A stretch of 64,000 nucleotides of DNA, from positions 204,530-268,529 of the forward strand of contig NZ_FNXF01000003.1 of the NCBI RefSeq assembly GCF_900108485.1, written 5' to 3'. The translations under genes and the position numbers were made by a program. Below the pieces are notes generated by a model. The model made no database searches and was not told where the DNA came from. It saw only the letters and a list, made by a program, of their open reading frames with translations. Each line of letters starts with the position of its first letter. The stretch's first letter is position 1. Of the stretch, positions 53,991-64,000 are shown in pieces. Source of the DNA: Rheinheimera pacifica (GTDB lineage Bacteria > Pseudomonadota > Gammaproteobacteria > Enterobacterales > Alteromonadaceae).

Positions 53991-54527
53991 TTAGGGATGC
54001 TGTTGATTGCTCCCTTGTGTATATCCTTGTTTATCAAGCGGAATACGATTAATAACAGCGTCATATTGGGTTAAATCGAGAAAGGCAATAACTTCAGTTG
54101 CACGTAGATCCTGCATGCGGAAAATCCAGACAAAACTGTTGTTATAAGGCGCCCCGTCAGCGGCAACCCCTGCTCCATCCCAGTAAACAACAACGTCATT
54201 ACCATCTGCCCAGATGTCGTTCACTGTTGGCTTAACAAACGAAGAAAGACGTGCCGCGAATGGCGCTACTGCCTGCTTAATAAATACATCGCGGCCCCGG
54301 TAAGTGCCTGCTGCCGGGCTCGTTCCCTTGATAGTCCAAACCACGTCGGGTGACAGCACATCCTGAAAAAATGTTCCACCGCCTGCAGTCCACTGCTGGA
54401 ATGCCTGCGCAATAAATTGTTTATTACGTTCAGTTGTTTCAGCCTCTGGCTTGGCTAAGGCAAAATCACTGTTCGCCAAAGCCAAAACCAATGCCGCGGT
54501 GGTAATAAAATGCCTTGCTATTGTCAT
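53991..54527 (-). CDS. Exported SnoaL/NTF2-like protein
   Basis: 178 residues with a signal peptide (FITTAALVLALANSDFALA, about 7-25). The mature part is a SnoaL-like cone fold: NKQFIAQAFQQWTAGGGTFF, DVVWTIKGTSPAAGTYRGRDVF and VYWDGAGVAADG. Such proteins are ketosteroid-isomerase-like and bind small hydrophobic ligands; the activity is unknown. GGGGAG lies upstream of ATG 54527. It is downstream of nothing obvious; the following gene on the same strand is the MFS exporter 115 bp upstream, so a shared transcript is possible. Confidence 0.82.
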   Translation of the reverse strand: MTIARHFITTAALVLALANSDFALAKPEAETTERNKQFIAQAFQQWTAGGGTFFQDVLSPDVVWTIKGTSPAAGTYRGRDVFIKQAVAPFAARLSSFVKPTVNDIWADGNDVVVYWDGAGVAADGAPYNNSFVWIFRMQDLRATEVIAFLDLTQYDAVINRIPLDKQGYTQGSNQQHP

Positions 54528-54642
54528 ATCGGTTACTCCCCTTTCTGAATATGTTTGTGTTCAGACCATAATTTGGCTCAGGGAGAACCGATAGCGATAG
54601 CATAAAAGTCTTAAGTTATTGCATGATTATCCGGGCTGGCTT

Positions 54643-55818
54643 TTACTGCCGTAACGGTAAGTGCTGTACCCGCTGCAGGCGACCACGCCTGAACAGTAAC
54701 ACCATGATAAGCCCCACAATAGCAGTCCCGGCACCCGCCAAAGGCACCGAGCTCAAGCTAAAGCCGGTATTGATCATCACAGCGCCAAGCATTGCACCTA
54801 AGGCATTACCCAGATTAAACGCGCCTATATTCATAGCCGAGGCTAAACTGGGTGCCTCTTTCGCCTCTTGTACTACTAAAGACTGTAATGGCGGCACCAG
54901 AGCAAAACTGGCTATGCCCCATAAAAAGATTAACGGCGCAACAATCATCTTCGATGATAGGGTTACAGCAAAAACCACTAATAGCAGCGCTACGGCGATT
55001 AAAGAAAACACCAGGGTTAAATCCAGCGAGCGATCGGCGAAGCGGCCGCCAAGATAATTACCAAACGACAGCCCGACACCGTACAAAACCAGCATCGCAG
55101 TAACAAAAACAGTCGAAGCCTGAGTTTCATCCTGCAAAATTGGCACTATGTAGGTAAACACGGTGAACATGGCACTTGAGCTGACAACAGTTAATAACAG
55201 TGCGACAAGCACCGGCCCTTTAGTGAGTACCCGCAGTTCATCCCGCACATTCGCCTTGCGCTCATTAACAAGAGGCGGTAATGACATTCGCAGTGCAATC
55301 ATAGTAATGACACCAATCACTGCCATGGCAAAAAAAGCCGGCCGCCAGCCAATCACTTCACCAATATAAGCCGCCAACGGCACGCCGCCTATGGTGGCAA
55401 TAGTCAGCCCGGAAAACATTGCAGCCACTGCGCCTGCACGTTTTTCTGGTGGTACCACACTCATAGCGACAATAGCGCCCACACCAAAAAAAGCGCCGTG
55501 ATTAAACGAGGTAATAATACGCCCCAGCAATAACACGTTGTAACTGTCGGCCATTGCCGATACCAGATTACCTATTGTGAAAATTGCCATCGACAACAGT
55601 AGCAAGTTGCGCCGGCCCATATTGGCAAACACTAAGGTCATAAAAGGCGCGCCAACCAGCACACCAAAAGCATAGGCACTGATTAACATGCCGGCGGTAG
55701 GAATAGAAACGGCTAAATCATTGGCAATAACAGGTAACATACCCATTGGGGAAAATTCCGTCACACCAATGCCAAAAGCGCCAAGCGCCAGTGCAAGCAA
55801 AGGAATATTGATTTTCAT
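54643..55818 (-). CDS. MFS exporter, YdhP/AraJ-like
   Basis: 391 residues from ATG 55818 (GAGAG upstream), with 12 hydrophobic helices. The opening NIPLLALALGAFGIGVTEFSPMGMLPVIA (family landmark, quoted in part) is the YdhP/AraJ type, with MLISAYAFGVLVGAPFMTL and the loop ANMGRRN. These are drug or sugar efflux carriers of the DHA1 group; the substrate is unknown. Divergent from a LysR regulator across 98 bp, an arrangement in which the regulator usually controls the transporter. Confidence 0.88.
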   Translation of the reverse strand: MKINIPLLALALGAFGIGVTEFSPMGMLPVIANDLAVSIPTAGMLISAYAFGVLVGAPFMTLVFANMGRRNLLLLSMAIFTIGNLVSAMADSYNVLLLGRIITSFNHGAFFGVGAIVAMSVVPPEKRAGAVAAMFSGLTIATIGGVPLAAYIGEVIGWRPAFFAMAVIGVITMIALRMSLPPLVNERKANVRDELRVLTKGPVLVALLLTVVSSSAMFTVFTYIVPILQDETQASTVFVTAMLVLYGVGLSFGNYLGGRFADRSLDLTLVFSLIAVALLLVVFAVTLSSKMIVAPLIFLWGIASFALVPPLQSLVVQEAKEAPSLASAMNIGAFNLGNALGAMLGAVMINTGFSLSSVPLAGAGTAIVGLIMVLLFRRGRLQRVQHLPLRQ

Positions 55819-55916
55819 ATAAACTCTCGTTAATTTGTGATGCAAGAGAATATAACCAATGGCAAACTGCTGAAAAAGTAGCACTGGATATATTCAGTTT
55901 TGCGTTGGAGTCACAA

Positions 55917-56867
55917 ATGAGTCACGGAAAAACCGACAGAACAGCTGAAATGGAAACCTTTTTATCCGTGGCATGTACCGGTAGTTTAAGTGCAGCTGCC
56001 CGGGAACTGGAGCTTACCCCTTCCGCAGTCAGCCGCATTATGACCCGGCTGGAAAAACGCCTGGGTGTCAGGCTAATTGTCCGTAGTACCCGCCGTTTGC
56101 GCTTGACCAGCGAAGGTGAATCTTATGCGCTTGCCGCCCGGCGGATCCTGAAAGATTTAGACGATACAGAAACAATGCTCGCCAACCGCGGCAGCCCAAG
56201 TGGCAATATTAAAGTCAGTACTGCAACAGCACACAGCCGTCTGACAATAGTGCCGTTAATGAAAGAATTTCTGCTGCGCTACCCTGACATCACCCTTGAA
56301 ATAGATGTGTCAGATCAAATCCGCGATGTCAGTGCAGGCCATGTCGATGTTGCTATCCGCTTTGGTCATCTGGCAGATACCGGCCTGCATGCCCGGCGTC
56401 TTGGCGAAACCGGCAGAGTTGTGGTGGCTTCACCTGAATATCTGGCAAGCGCAGGCATACCGCAAATACCGGCTGATTTAGCCCAGCATAATTGCTTAGA
56501 CTTCAGTTTTCGCCGCTTAGAGCCAGGTTGGCCGTTTCGTGAAAATGGCCAGGATTTTATGTTAGCCGTAACCGGTAATGTTATTGCAAACAATGGCGAA
56601 ACTCTGGTTGAACTGGCGCTGCAAGGTATGGGCATTACCCGTGTCGGCAGTTTTCATGTACAGCAAGCGCTGGCAAGTGGCCAACTGGTGCCTTTGCTGG
56701 AAGAATACAACCCGCAAGACCGTGAAGCCATTCATGCGGTGTTTATTGGTGGTAAAAATACCCCGGCCAGAATACGGGTATTTGTTGATTATTTAGTTGA
56801 AAAGATGCTGAATACTCCCCTCAACAGAGACAAAGCAACTGGCATTCACACCGCTGACAAACAATAA
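55917..56867 (+). CDS. LysR-family transcriptional regulator
   Basis: 316 residues from ATG 55917, chosen because GGAG lies 6 bp upstream. N-terminal winged HTH: METFLSVACTGSLSAAARELELTPSAVSRIMTRLEKRLG (landmarks about 12-50), then a LysR substrate-binding domain with GHVDVAIRFG (about 143-152). It belongs to the large group with RSTRRLRLTSEGE. Divergent from the YdhP-like exporter and likely its regulator. The C-terminal tail after residue 295 is variable. Confidence 0.92.
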   Translation: MSHGKTDRTAEMETFLSVACTGSLSAAARELELTPSAVSRIMTRLEKRLGVRLIVRSTRRLRLTSEGESYALAARRILKDLDDTETMLANRGSPSGNIKVSTATAHSRLTIVPLMKEFLLRYPDITLEIDVSDQIRDVSAGHVDVAIRFGHLADTGLHARRLGETGRVVVASPEYLASAGIPQIPADLAQHNCLDFSFRRLEPGWPFRENGQDFMLAVTGNVIANNGETLVELALQGMGITRVGSFHVQQALASGQLVPLLEEYNPQDREAIHAVFIGGKNTPARIRVFVDYLVEKMLNTPLNRDKATGIHTADKQ

Positions 56868-56898
56868 GGCAGGCACTATCCACCCCATAATTATACTG

Positions 56899-58023
56899 CT
56901 ACATAGCACTTAATGATTTTCTGAACCGTTGCAGTGAAAAACTAAACAGCAGAGTACCAATCAGCAGCAGAGCCAGCATCTGCGGCCAAACCACACTCAG
57001 CCCCGCCCCACGGTACAAAATAGCCTGAGAAGCTGATACAAAGTGCGTATTAGGCGCGGCCAGCATAATAGTTTGAATAAGGTCGGGCATACTTTCTCTG
57101 GGTGTCATACCGCCGGATAACAATTGCAGCGGTAATAACACCAGAATAAGCAGTAAACCAAATTGCGGCATAGAGCGTGCAACTGTCGCCAAAAAAATGC
57201 CCATAGAGGTAGTGGCAAACAGCTGCAAAGCTGTGCAGAACAAAAACAGCAACACAGAACCTTCCACCGGCACAGCCAGCACAATTTTAATCATTACCAT
57301 TAAAGAAAACGCTGTAGCCACCAGCACCACCAGCCCCATAGACAGAATTTTCGATAACATAATCTCCCCTGGCGTAACCGGCATCACCAGTAAATGTTCG
57401 ATAGTGCCATGTTCACGTTCACGGATAAGAGCCGCCCCCGTCAGGATAATGGAAATCATGGTGACACCGTTGACAACTTCCATTAAGGAACCAAACCAAC
57501 TGGCGGTTAAGTTGGGGTTAAAGCTGGCTCTAAGCACTAAATCCACCGGCAAACTGGTATTCAAACGTTGCCTTTGGCTGAACTCACTGATTTCGCTGCT
57601 GACAATTTGCTCTATATAACCACTGCCACTAAAAGCCTGGCTGATGCGCGTAGCATCGACACTCAGCTGTACTTTGGGCGAGCGCCCTGCCAGGGTATCC
57701 TGCTCAAAAGCGGGCGGAATATTCAGCACAAAACTGTAGACTCCGGCATCCAAAGCCGCATCCACGTCCGACAAATTAATCAGCTGGGGTGGCATAAAAT
57801 AAGGCAGATAAAAAGCGGAGATGATGCGGCTGGATAAGCCGGATTGATCTTCATCCACCACAGCTATCGGTGCTTTATGTAAAGTTTCAGGCATAGAAGT
57901 GCCTGCTATATAAATGCTGGCGCTAAAGGAATATAAAATCAGCAGCAACATCATAGGGTCGCGCCACAGGCTCCAGAGCTCTTTTACACCCAACCGATAC
58001 ACATTCGCCAGTTTATGCTGCAT
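56899..58023 (-). CDS. yhhJ: ABC-2 type permease, YhhJ-like
   Basis: 374 residues (E. coli YhhJ 375). One N-terminal helix (LLLILYSFSASIYIAG), a large periplasmic domain (about 45-175), and five C-terminal helices typical of ABC-2 permeases. RVGVKELWSLWRDPMMLLLI-like opening and REREHGTIEHLLVMPVTPGEIMLSKI are family landmarks. It begins 3 bp after the RbbA-like gene, so it is the last gene of an yhiI-rbbA-yhhJ operon and probably the second half-permease of the exporter. Confidence 0.92.
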   Translation of the reverse strand: MQHKLANVYRLGVKELWSLWRDPMMLLLILYSFSASIYIAGTSMPETLHKAPIAVVDEDQSGLSSRIISAFYLPYFMPPQLINLSDVDAALDAGVYSFVLNIPPAFEQDTLAGRSPKVQLSVDATRISQAFSGSGYIEQIVSSEISEFSQRQRLNTSLPVDLVLRASFNPNLTASWFGSLMEVVNGVTMISIILTGAALIREREHGTIEHLLVMPVTPGEIMLSKILSMGLVVLVATAFSLMVMIKIVLAVPVEGSVLLFLFCTALQLFATTSMGIFLATVARSMPQFGLLLILVLLPLQLLSGGMTPRESMPDLIQTIMLAAPNTHFVSASQAILYRGAGLSVVWPQMLALLLIGTLLFSFSLQRFRKSLSAM

Positions 58024-58025
58024 GC

Positions 58026-60770
58026 TTAACGCTCCTGTTTTTTCAGCAACAGCGCTGAAGCCAAAATAATTACAGGTACTGCTAATGCCATGTGCAGCAA
58101 AGCCGGGTAAATATCAGACAGCTGCAAAGCTTTACTGAACACGCCCCTGCTGATGGTCAGAAAAAAGCTGGCTGGATGAATTTCACCAATAACGCGGCCC
58201 GCCCCTTCCAAAGCTGACACCGGCGTAATCATGCCGGCAAACTGTACTGCGGGAATAATGGTGCCAAGTACTGACACTAAAATGGCCGCAATCTGACTTT
58301 TGGTAAAAGTAGAAGCAAATAAACCAAAGCCGGTGGAAAACAACACAAACACCAAAGCACTTAAACTTAAAGCCCAAAAACTGCCAGTCAACGGCACGTT
58401 AAACAAGGTGATAGCAGTAACTAACATCAGTAAAAAGTTAATAAAAGCCAAAGCTATATAAGGCAGCTGTTTACCCAGTAAAAACTCCAGCCGGCTAACG
58501 GGAGTAACATACAAATTAATAATGGAGCCCAGTTCTTTTTCCCGCACTACTGACAAGGCAGTTAATACAGCGGGGATCATCAGCAACAGCAAAGGGATCA
58601 CAGCGGGCACCATCGCAACCAGACTTTTTACATCAGGGTTATAACGAAAACGCGTTTCTACAGCTGAACTAAGCTTACTGGCATCGGTGCCCAGGGTTTC
58701 AGCCGCCTGTATTCTGAGCCAGTGCAAGTGCATGCCCTGTACATAACCTTTGATAGTTTCAGCACGGTTTGGCATAGACCCATCCACCCAGGCAGCAACA
58801 GACACCTGCTGTCCACGCGATAAATCCCGGCCAAAACCATGCGGAATTTCTATCGCAAGGCTGATGTCACCACTGCGCATACGCTGGTCAATCTCGTGCT
58901 GGCTCTTTAAGGGCGGTTTTTCTATAAAGTAACGGGAACCGGATAAGTTCAGCACGTAGTTCTGGCTTAAGATTGACTGGTCCTGATCCAGGACGGCAAA
59001 GGTGAGATCTTCTACATCCATGGTAATGCCGTAACCAATAAACAACATCAGTACCAGGCTGCCCAGCAGTGCCAACGCAGAGCGGATAGGGTCGCGCCGC
59101 AGCTCCAGGCTTTCCCGCTGGGTAAAGCTCCAGAGTCGCTGCCAGCTAAAACCTTTTTTAACCGGCTCTGCGGTTTTTGCCGAGGCTAAATGAATCTCGC
59201 CCTCCGTACTGTTATCTCTGGCACCAGCCAGCTCGAGATAACGAATAAAAGCCTGCTCCAGATTATCTGCCTGCTGATTGGCAACAATTTGCGCCGGAGT
59301 ATCACTGACCAGCACTTTGCCTGCATGCATCAACGAGATACGATCACAACGTTCGGCTTCATTCATAAAGTGGGTAGAGATAAAAATAGTCACCTGGTCC
59401 TGCCTGGCCAGGTCAATCATCAGCTGCCAGAAGTTGTCGCGGGCTATAGGGTCCACCCCAGAAGTCGGCTCATCCAGAATAAGCAGCTCAGGCTGATGCA
59501 CCATAGCCACAGCCAGTGATAAACGCTGTCGCATGCCAAGCGGCAAATTATCCGGCAATAAGCCGGACACCTGCTGTAAACCAAAACGTTGGGCCATTTC
59601 AGCGACACGAGCGTTAATCTGCTCTGCTGGCACATGAAATAACCGGGCGTGCAGTTCAAGGTTTTGCTGCACTGTCAGTTCAGAGTACAACGAAAAGGCC
59701 TGCGACATATAACCCACTCTTTTGCGGGTGGAAATATCGTCCGGGTTTAACGTCTGGCCAAATAACAAAGCCCGGCCTGCCGTAGCGGGCAGCAAGCCGG
59801 TCAGCATTTTCATAGTGGTAGATTTGCCACAACCATTGGAGCCGAGAAAACCAAAAATCTCGCCTTTTTTAATCTGAAAACTGACGTTATCTACCGCTTT
59901 AAAATCACCAAACACCATGCTTAAGCCAGCGGCCTCGATGGCTATGCTATTGTCGCCATCCACCAAAGGTGGCACTACAACAGCCTGGTAACCTTGTTTG
60001 GCCGATTCTGGTAGCAACTGAATAAAAGCCGCTTCCAGAGCCTGGGTTTTGGTCTGTTGATGTAATTCGGCCGGACTACCACTGGCTAAAACCTTGCCTG
60101 CATTCATCGCTATCAGCCAGTCAAAATGTTCAGCTTCGTCCATATAGGCCGTGGCAACTATCACGCTCATTTGCGGCGAGTTTTGGCGTATCTTTTGTAT
60201 TAATTGCCAGAACTGACTACGCGCCAGCGGGTCAACACCCGTGGTCGGTTCGTCGAGGATCAAAAGTTTAGGATCGTGAATTAAAGCGCAGCATAAGCCC
60301 AGTTTTTGCTTCATACCACCGGATAACTTACCGGCTGGCCGCTGCAAAAATTTATACAAGCCTGTGGCTTTGGTTAGCTCGTCAATACGGCGACGCCGCT
60401 CTGCAGTTTTATGGCCAAATAAATGGGCGAAAAACTGCAGGTTTTCTTCCACCGACAAGGTCAGATAAAGGTTTTTACCTAACCCCTGGGGCATATAAGC
60501 AATATCGGCGCACACTGCATCGCGGTGGCTACTACTGGCCATATCACCGCTCAGCACCTGCACTGTGCCTTGCTGAATAACACGGGCCCCGGACAATAAA
60601 GACAATAAGCTGGACTTACCCACCCCATCAGGCCCGATTAACCCCACCATCACACCGGCAGGAATTGCCAAAGAAATACCATCCAGCGCTTTGGTTTTAC
60701 CGTAGCTAAGTTGCACCTGTTGTAACCGTGCCACTGTTGCTGGCTCTTTTGCTACAAGCTCGCAAGTCAC
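58026..60770 (-). CDS. rbbA: RbbA-like ABC transporter: two ATPase domains fused to a permease
   Basis: 914 residues (E. coli RbbA 911). First ATPase: Walker [10 protein letters not shown] (about 46-54), signature LSGGMKQKL, Walker [14 protein letters not shown]. Second ATPase: Walker [10 protein letters not shown] (about 315-323), LPLGMRQRL where LSGGQ is expected, Walker [14 protein letters not shown]. An ABC-2 membrane part follows (about 560-910). In E. coli RbbA was studied as a ribosome-associated ATPase; the operon layout is that of an exporter. It overlaps the HlyD-type gene by 4 bp. The weakened second signature is probably a family feature. Confidence 0.93.
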   Translation of the reverse strand: MTCELVAKEPATVARLQQVQLSYGKTKALDGISLAIPAGVMVGLIGPDGVGKSSLLSLLSGARVIQQGTVQVLSGDMASSSHRDAVCADIAYMPQGLGKNLYLTLSVEENLQFFAHLFGHKTAERRRRIDELTKATGLYKFLQRPAGKLSGGMKQKLGLCCALIHDPKLLILDEPTTGVDPLARSQFWQLIQKIRQNSPQMSVIVATAYMDEAEHFDWLIAMNAGKVLASGSPAELHQQTKTQALEAAFIQLLPESAKQGYQAVVVPPLVDGDNSIAIEAAGLSMVFGDFKAVDNVSFQIKKGEIFGFLGSNGCGKSTTMKMLTGLLPATAGRALLFGQTLNPDDISTRKRVGYMSQAFSLYSELTVQQNLELHARLFHVPAEQINARVAEMAQRFGLQQVSGLLPDNLPLGMRQRLSLAVAMVHQPELLILDEPTSGVDPIARDNFWQLMIDLARQDQVTIFISTHFMNEAERCDRISLMHAGKVLVSDTPAQIVANQQADNLEQAFIRYLELAGARDNSTEGEIHLASAKTAEPVKKGFSWQRLWSFTQRESLELRRDPIRSALALLGSLVLMLFIGYGITMDVEDLTFAVLDQDQSILSQNYVLNLSGSRYFIEKPPLKSQHEIDQRMRSGDISLAIEIPHGFGRDLSRGQQVSVAAWVDGSMPNRAETIKGYVQGMHLHWLRIQAAETLGTDASKLSSAVETRFRYNPDVKSLVAMVPAVIPLLLLMIPAVLTALSVVREKELGSIINLYVTPVSRLEFLLGKQLPYIALAFINFLLMLVTAITLFNVPLTGSFWALSLSALVFVLFSTGFGLFASTFTKSQIAAILVSVLGTIIPAVQFAGMITPVSALEGAGRVIGEIHPASFFLTISRGVFSKALQLSDIYPALLHMALAVPVIILASALLLKKQER

Positions 60771-61828
60771 TGCACCAGCTCCGGTAAAAAGTCTGGCCAG
60801 GGTTGGCTGCTATCCAGGCGCAGATAAGCTACGCCCGGCAAACCGGTTTTCACTTTAGTTTTATGCTTGAGCAGCAGTTCAGGGTTAATTCTAGCTTTAA
60901 CTCTGAACATCAGCTTTTCACGTTCACTGGCAGTTTCTACAGTTTTGGGCGTGAATTGCGCCACATCAGCTACATAAGACACTTCTGCCGGTATAGACAC
61001 ACTCGGCACTGCATCCAACACCACCCGTACTTCACTGCCCACTTCAATCCGGCCTGCTAAAGCTGAAGGCAGAAAGAAGGTCATATGTACATCTGTAACA
61101 TCAATAAGGCTTAACACTTTGCCACCTGCAGCAACAATTTCGCCGGTCTGGGCTATGCGGTATTGAATACGGCCCGATCGCGGCGCTTTTAGTTGATTGT
61201 CGGTCAACTCGGACTGCACCCGCGCTACAGTAGCGCGGGCGGCATCCACTGCAGACGCCGCTGAATTAATTTGCGCTTGGGCCGAAGCAATACCGGCCAC
61301 AGCAGCGTCGATCTGAGCTTTGGCCGAACTGACGGCAGTTTTGGCACTGGTGACTAAAGTATCGTTATCTTCGGCTAACTGCTTAGACACAGAACCTGTT
61401 TCAGCCAGAGTACCGGTACGGTTGGCTCGGCTTCTGGCTGCGACCAGCTCAGCATTACGCTGGATTAATAACGCTTCTAGCGCGGCCTTTTCACTTTTGC
61501 GTTGCAATAACTGACTTTCTGCCGTCACGGTGGCACTTTGCGCCTGACGCAATTGGGCCTCAGCCTGATGCCACTGTGCCACCAGAGAGTCAGATTCTAC
61601 TGTGGCAACCAACTGGCCAGCTTCAACAAAATCCCCTTCATCCACCAACAGCTCTTTAATTCGACCCGCAGTTTTGCTGGCAACAGCAATTTCAGTGGCT
61701 TCAATGCGGCCATTACTTTTCAGCAAATTCTCTGTTTCATCGCCTGTAAAATTCAGGTAATACAACACCAGAGCAACACTAAAGGCCCCTGCGGCCAGCA
61801 GTACTTTTGTTTGTATTCCAGTCATCAT
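60767..61828 (-). CDS. yhiI: Membrane-fusion protein (HlyD family), YhiI-like
   Basis: 353 residues (E. coli YhiI 355). One N-terminal membrane helix ([16 protein letters not shown]), then a lipoyl half ([36 protein letters not shown]; quoted by landmarks), a long Ala/Gln/Ser-rich coiled-coil hairpin (about 80-215), and the second lipoyl half [20 protein letters not shown] with a C-terminal beta barrel. It links the RbbA/YhhJ permease to an outer-membrane channel, not encoded here. First gene of the operon; AAGG precedes ATG 61828. The gap to the next gene (61829-62059) shows nothing distinct. Confidence 0.93.
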   Translation of the reverse strand: MMTGIQTKVLLAAGAFSVALVLYYLNFTGDETENLLKSNGRIEATEIAVASKTAGRIKELLVDEGDFVEAGQLVATVESDSLVAQWHQAEAQLRQAQSATVTAESQLLQRKSEKAALEALLIQRNAELVAARSRANRTGTLAETGSVSKQLAEDNDTLVTSAKTAVSSAKAQIDAAVAGIASAQAQINSAASAVDAARATVARVQSELTDNQLKAPRSGRIQYRIAQTGEIVAAGGKVLSLIDVTDVHMTFFLPSALAGRIEVGSEVRVVLDAVPSVSIPAEVSYVADVAQFTPKTVETASEREKLMFRVKARINPELLLKHKTKVKTGLPGVAYLRLDSSQPWPDFLPELVQ

Positions 61829-62059
61829 CTGTTTTACCTTAGAACTTGTTATTTAAACTGGCCTGTAATTGCAATAAAGCCATGTTTGCTGCATAAGCTA
61901 CAACATCACTCTACGCCACTTTATGACTAACTTCTTTGATTCAAACCAAGTTCAAGCCAGCTTTAAGCCGTCAACGCCAGTAACCGAACCGGCAATAACA
62001 ATTCGTTGCCCGTTACACCCGCGATGGTTAACATGATAGCTGGCCGACGGAGACAATGT

Positions 62060-63082
62060 ATGCAGTGGAAACAAACAGTAACGGGGTTATTAATACTCGT
62101 GGCGACAGCCTGGGGTTGCCTGGCATTATGGTTTCAGCAACCCCAGCAGTTTAGCGCTCTGGGTGTGGTAGTACTGGCCGTATGGAGCCTGCTGGGTGCG
62201 ATTTCTGCTTTTACTCTTTTATGGCGTTATCAAGCACGCTACCGCCGCAGTTTACTTGGCGCTTATATGCTGTCGGCGGCGCTGTTACTGCTCTGGTGGC
62301 ACAACATTGCTCCTTCGCACAACCGGGATTGGGCTGATGATGTTGCTTATTTGCTGCAACCCGAAATACAGGGCGATCAGGTTACGCTGCACAATGTACG
62401 TAATTTCGAATGGCGTACTGAAACTGATTACACACCTAACTGGGAAACCCGCAGTTACGACTTAAACCAGCTGGTTTCTGCCGATTTGGTTCTCTCCTAC
62501 TGGATGGGTCCGCATATTGCGCATACGCTGGTTTCATTCGGTTTTGCCGATGGCCAGCAACTTGTATTTTCGCTGGAGATACGTAAAGAACGCCATGAGT
62601 CTTTTTCGGCCATCGGTGGCTTTTTTCGCCAATTTGAGCAAGTGCTCATCGCCGCAGACGAACGGGACCTTATCCGCACCCGTAGTAATGCACGCGGTGA
62701 GGACGTCTATCTGTATAGTCTGGCCATTCCACCGGAGCAACTGCGCACGCTGTTTCTGGGCTATTTACAGACCGCTGAGGCACTGCGCACCACACCCGAC
62801 TTCTACAATACCTTAACCAGCAACTGCACAACGATAGTGTTTGATTTAGCCCGCCACATAGCACCGGGGATCCCGCTGGACTACCGTCTGGTGTTATCAG
62901 GCCACTTTGCCGAATATGCTTACGATTTAGGCGCACTGGTGCCCCAGTATAGCTATACGCAATTACAGGAGCTGGGTTACATAAATGCCCGCGCCAAAGA
63001 CAGTGATACCCATGATAAGCACGACTTTTCCCGCATCATCCGCATGGGAGTGCCGGGGGCGTCTGTGAAGAACACCCCATGA
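62060..63082 (+). CDS. DUF4105 membrane protein
   Basis: 340 residues from ATG 62060 (GGAG 7 bp upstream); earlier starts at 62006 and 62030 are open. Two or three N-terminal hydrophobic helices (GLLILVATAWGCLALWF, VVVLAVWSLLGAISAF, LLGAYMLSAALLLLWW) anchor a large domain with the DUF4105 landmarks NFEWRTETDYTPNWETR, SFGFADGQQLVFSLEIRKE and FYNTLTSNCTTI, where a Cys and a following His (LARHIAP) recall a papain-like arrangement. Function unknown; DUF4105 proteins are often linked to lipoprotein or envelope genes. Convergent with the nitrilase gene. Confidence 0.85.
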   Translation: MQWKQTVTGLLILVATAWGCLALWFQQPQQFSALGVVVLAVWSLLGAISAFTLLWRYQARYRRSLLGAYMLSAALLLLWWHNIAPSHNRDWADDVAYLLQPEIQGDQVTLHNVRNFEWRTETDYTPNWETRSYDLNQLVSADLVLSYWMGPHIAHTLVSFGFADGQQLVFSLEIRKERHESFSAIGGFFRQFEQVLIAADERDLIRTRSNARGEDVYLYSLAIPPEQLRTLFLGYLQTAEALRTTPDFYNTLTSNCTTIVFDLARHIAPGIPLDYRLVLSGHFAEYAYDLGALVPQYSYTQLQELGYINARAKDSDTHDKHDFSRIIRMGVPGASVKNTP

Positions 63083-63141
63083 GCTCAGCCTGACGTTTTG
63101 GTTTATAACCGCTTACCTCAATACCTAACCGGCAGATAACG

Positions 63142-64000
63142 TTATTTCTGTAATGGCTTTACCAGCGATAGCTGGTATACATCATGACGCCGGTCTTTCA
63201 TCGTATGCACACTGCCATGGCTGTGCAGCTCTTTGAGTAAGTCGATATTTACATCTACTATCAACAGCATTTCTGAATTAGGTGTAGCTTCAGCTTTAAT
63301 ACCGGTGGTAGGAAACGCAAAGTCTGACGGGGTAAACAATGCCGACTGCGCGTATTGAATATCCATATTATTTACCCGCGCCAGGTTACCTACGGCACCG
63401 GCAATGGCGACATAACATTCGTTTTCAATAGCACGCGCCATAGCACAGTGGCGTACCCGGGTATAACCGTTTTGCGTATCGGTTAAAAACGGCACAAACA
63501 AAATGTTCATGCCCTGATCGGATAACAAGCGGGCATATTCCGGAAATTCCACATCGTAGCAAATCATAATGCCGATTTTGCCGCAGTCGGTATCAAATAC
63601 CTCAACCTTATTGCCGCCGGTCATCGCCCAGTTACGCTTTTCTGCCGGGGTAACATGCACTTTGTCGTACTGCTCCCAGGTGCCGTCGCGGCGACATAAA
63701 AAGCCACTGTTATACAACTTGCCATCCACCAGATACGGCATGCTGCCGGTAATAATGTTGATGTTGTAAGCAATAGCGAACTCAACAAATTTATCGCGGA
63801 TGGCTTCAGTATATTTCGCCAACTGGCGGATACTTTCGGTTACGCTTAAATGGTTGTAATGCGCCATTAACGGCGCAGCAAACAGCTCGGGAAACAGAAT
63901 AAAATCGCTTTTGTAATCCGACACCGCATCAACAAAAAACTCCATCTGTTCAAATAACTGCTCAATGCCGGCCATGCTGCGCATTTGCCACTGCACCAAG
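63142..64000 (-). CDS. Carbon-nitrogen hydrolase (nitrilase family), cut by window edge
   Basis: About 285 C-terminal residues are present; the start lies beyond the right edge. The nitrilase triad is visible: Glu in LFPELFAAP, Lys in YDKVHVTPAEK and Cys in IMICYDVEFPEYARLL. The closing part (SALFTPSDFAFPTTGIKAEA) is typical. Homologues with this sequence style are often C-terminal parts of GNAT acetyltransferase-nitrilase fusions of about 510 residues, so an N-terminal GNAT domain may lie outside the window. Cleaves a C-N bond of an amide; the substrate is unknown. Confidence 0.88.
   Translation of the reverse strand, partial: LVQWQMRSMAGIEQLFEQMEFFVDAVSDYKSDFILFPELFAAPLMAHYNHLSVTESIRQLAKYTEAIRDKFVEFAIAYNINIITGSMPYLVDGKLYNSGFLCRRDGTWEQYDKVHVTPAEKRNWAMTGGNKVEVFDTDCGKIGIMICYDVEFPEYARLLSDQGMNILFVPFLTDTQNGYTRVRHCAMARAIENECYVAIAGAVGNLARVNNMDIQYAQSALFTPSDFAFPTTGIKAEATPNSEMLLIVDVNIDLLKELHSHGSVHTMKDRRHDVYQLSLVKPLQK

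Noticed and set aside
1-64000. CRISPR arrays, insertion sequences, prophage or integron genes
   Set aside because: No regular repeat-spacer series, transposase, integrase or phage structural gene was recognised on either strand.

Overview
The window looks like chromosomal DNA of a facultatively anaerobic, motile gammaproteobacterium. Gene content and protein style (PpiC behind narI, UbiT/UbiU/UbiV, a SirB2-like protein, TonB receptors with glycoside hydrolases, several intergenic palindromes) suggest the Alishewanella/Rheinheimera/Arsukibacterium group of Alteromonadales/Chromatiales. That placement is an inference from the sequence alone. No rRNA, tRNA, CRISPR array, transposase or integrase was seen.

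From the left edge to about 40 kb the window is an unusually dense nitrate and NO respiration region. It runs: narX (cut by the edge, minus strand) divergent from narGHJI-ppiC; an unknown exported basic protein and an outer-membrane barrel protein; nrdG-nrdD (anaerobic dNTP synthesis); a SirB2-like membrane protein; a quinol NO reductase gene (norB); an HPP-CBS protein facing a NIT-domain chemoreceptor; an unknown 134-residue protein; tyrS; a LuxR-type regulator; hemN and ubiT divergent from ubiU-ubiV and mogA; a zeta-type toxin/antitoxin pair; narK with a PP2C-Ser/Thr kinase gene; a second nitrate-transporter-like MFS gene with nnrS; a DGC-motif cysteine protein; an alsS-type acetolactate synthase; norR-ybaN-moeB divergent from a YtfE/RIC repair gene. 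Together these supply the membrane nitrate reductase, its transport, sensing and chemotaxis, Moco assembly (mogA, moeB), oxygen-independent haem, ubiquinone and dNTP synthesis, and NO removal. No nitrite reductase gene is in the window.

Regulatory signals fit this. FNR/DNR boxes of the form TTGAT-N4-ATCAA, or one mismatch away, precede narG, narK, nrdG and the DGC gene. NarL/NarP-like 7-2-7 inverted heptamers lie upstream of narG, narK and the DGC gene. norB and the RIC gene each have a sigma54-like -24/-12 element preceded by three GT-N7-AC (NorR-type) sites with almost the same spacing.

From 40 to 64 kb the content is accessory: an AraC regulator with a siderophore-type TonB receptor; a LytS/LytTR two-component pair; a beta-glucan locus (GH3, GH16, TonB receptor) in which GH3 has an in-frame stop and the receptor a C-terminal frameshift; an acetyl-CoA hydrolase/transferase with a 20-bp tandem repeat upstream; a SnoaL-like exported protein; a YdhP-like MFS exporter divergent from a LysR gene; an YhiI-RbbA-YhhJ-type ABC exporter; a DUF4105 protein; and a nitrilase-family gene cut by the right edge.
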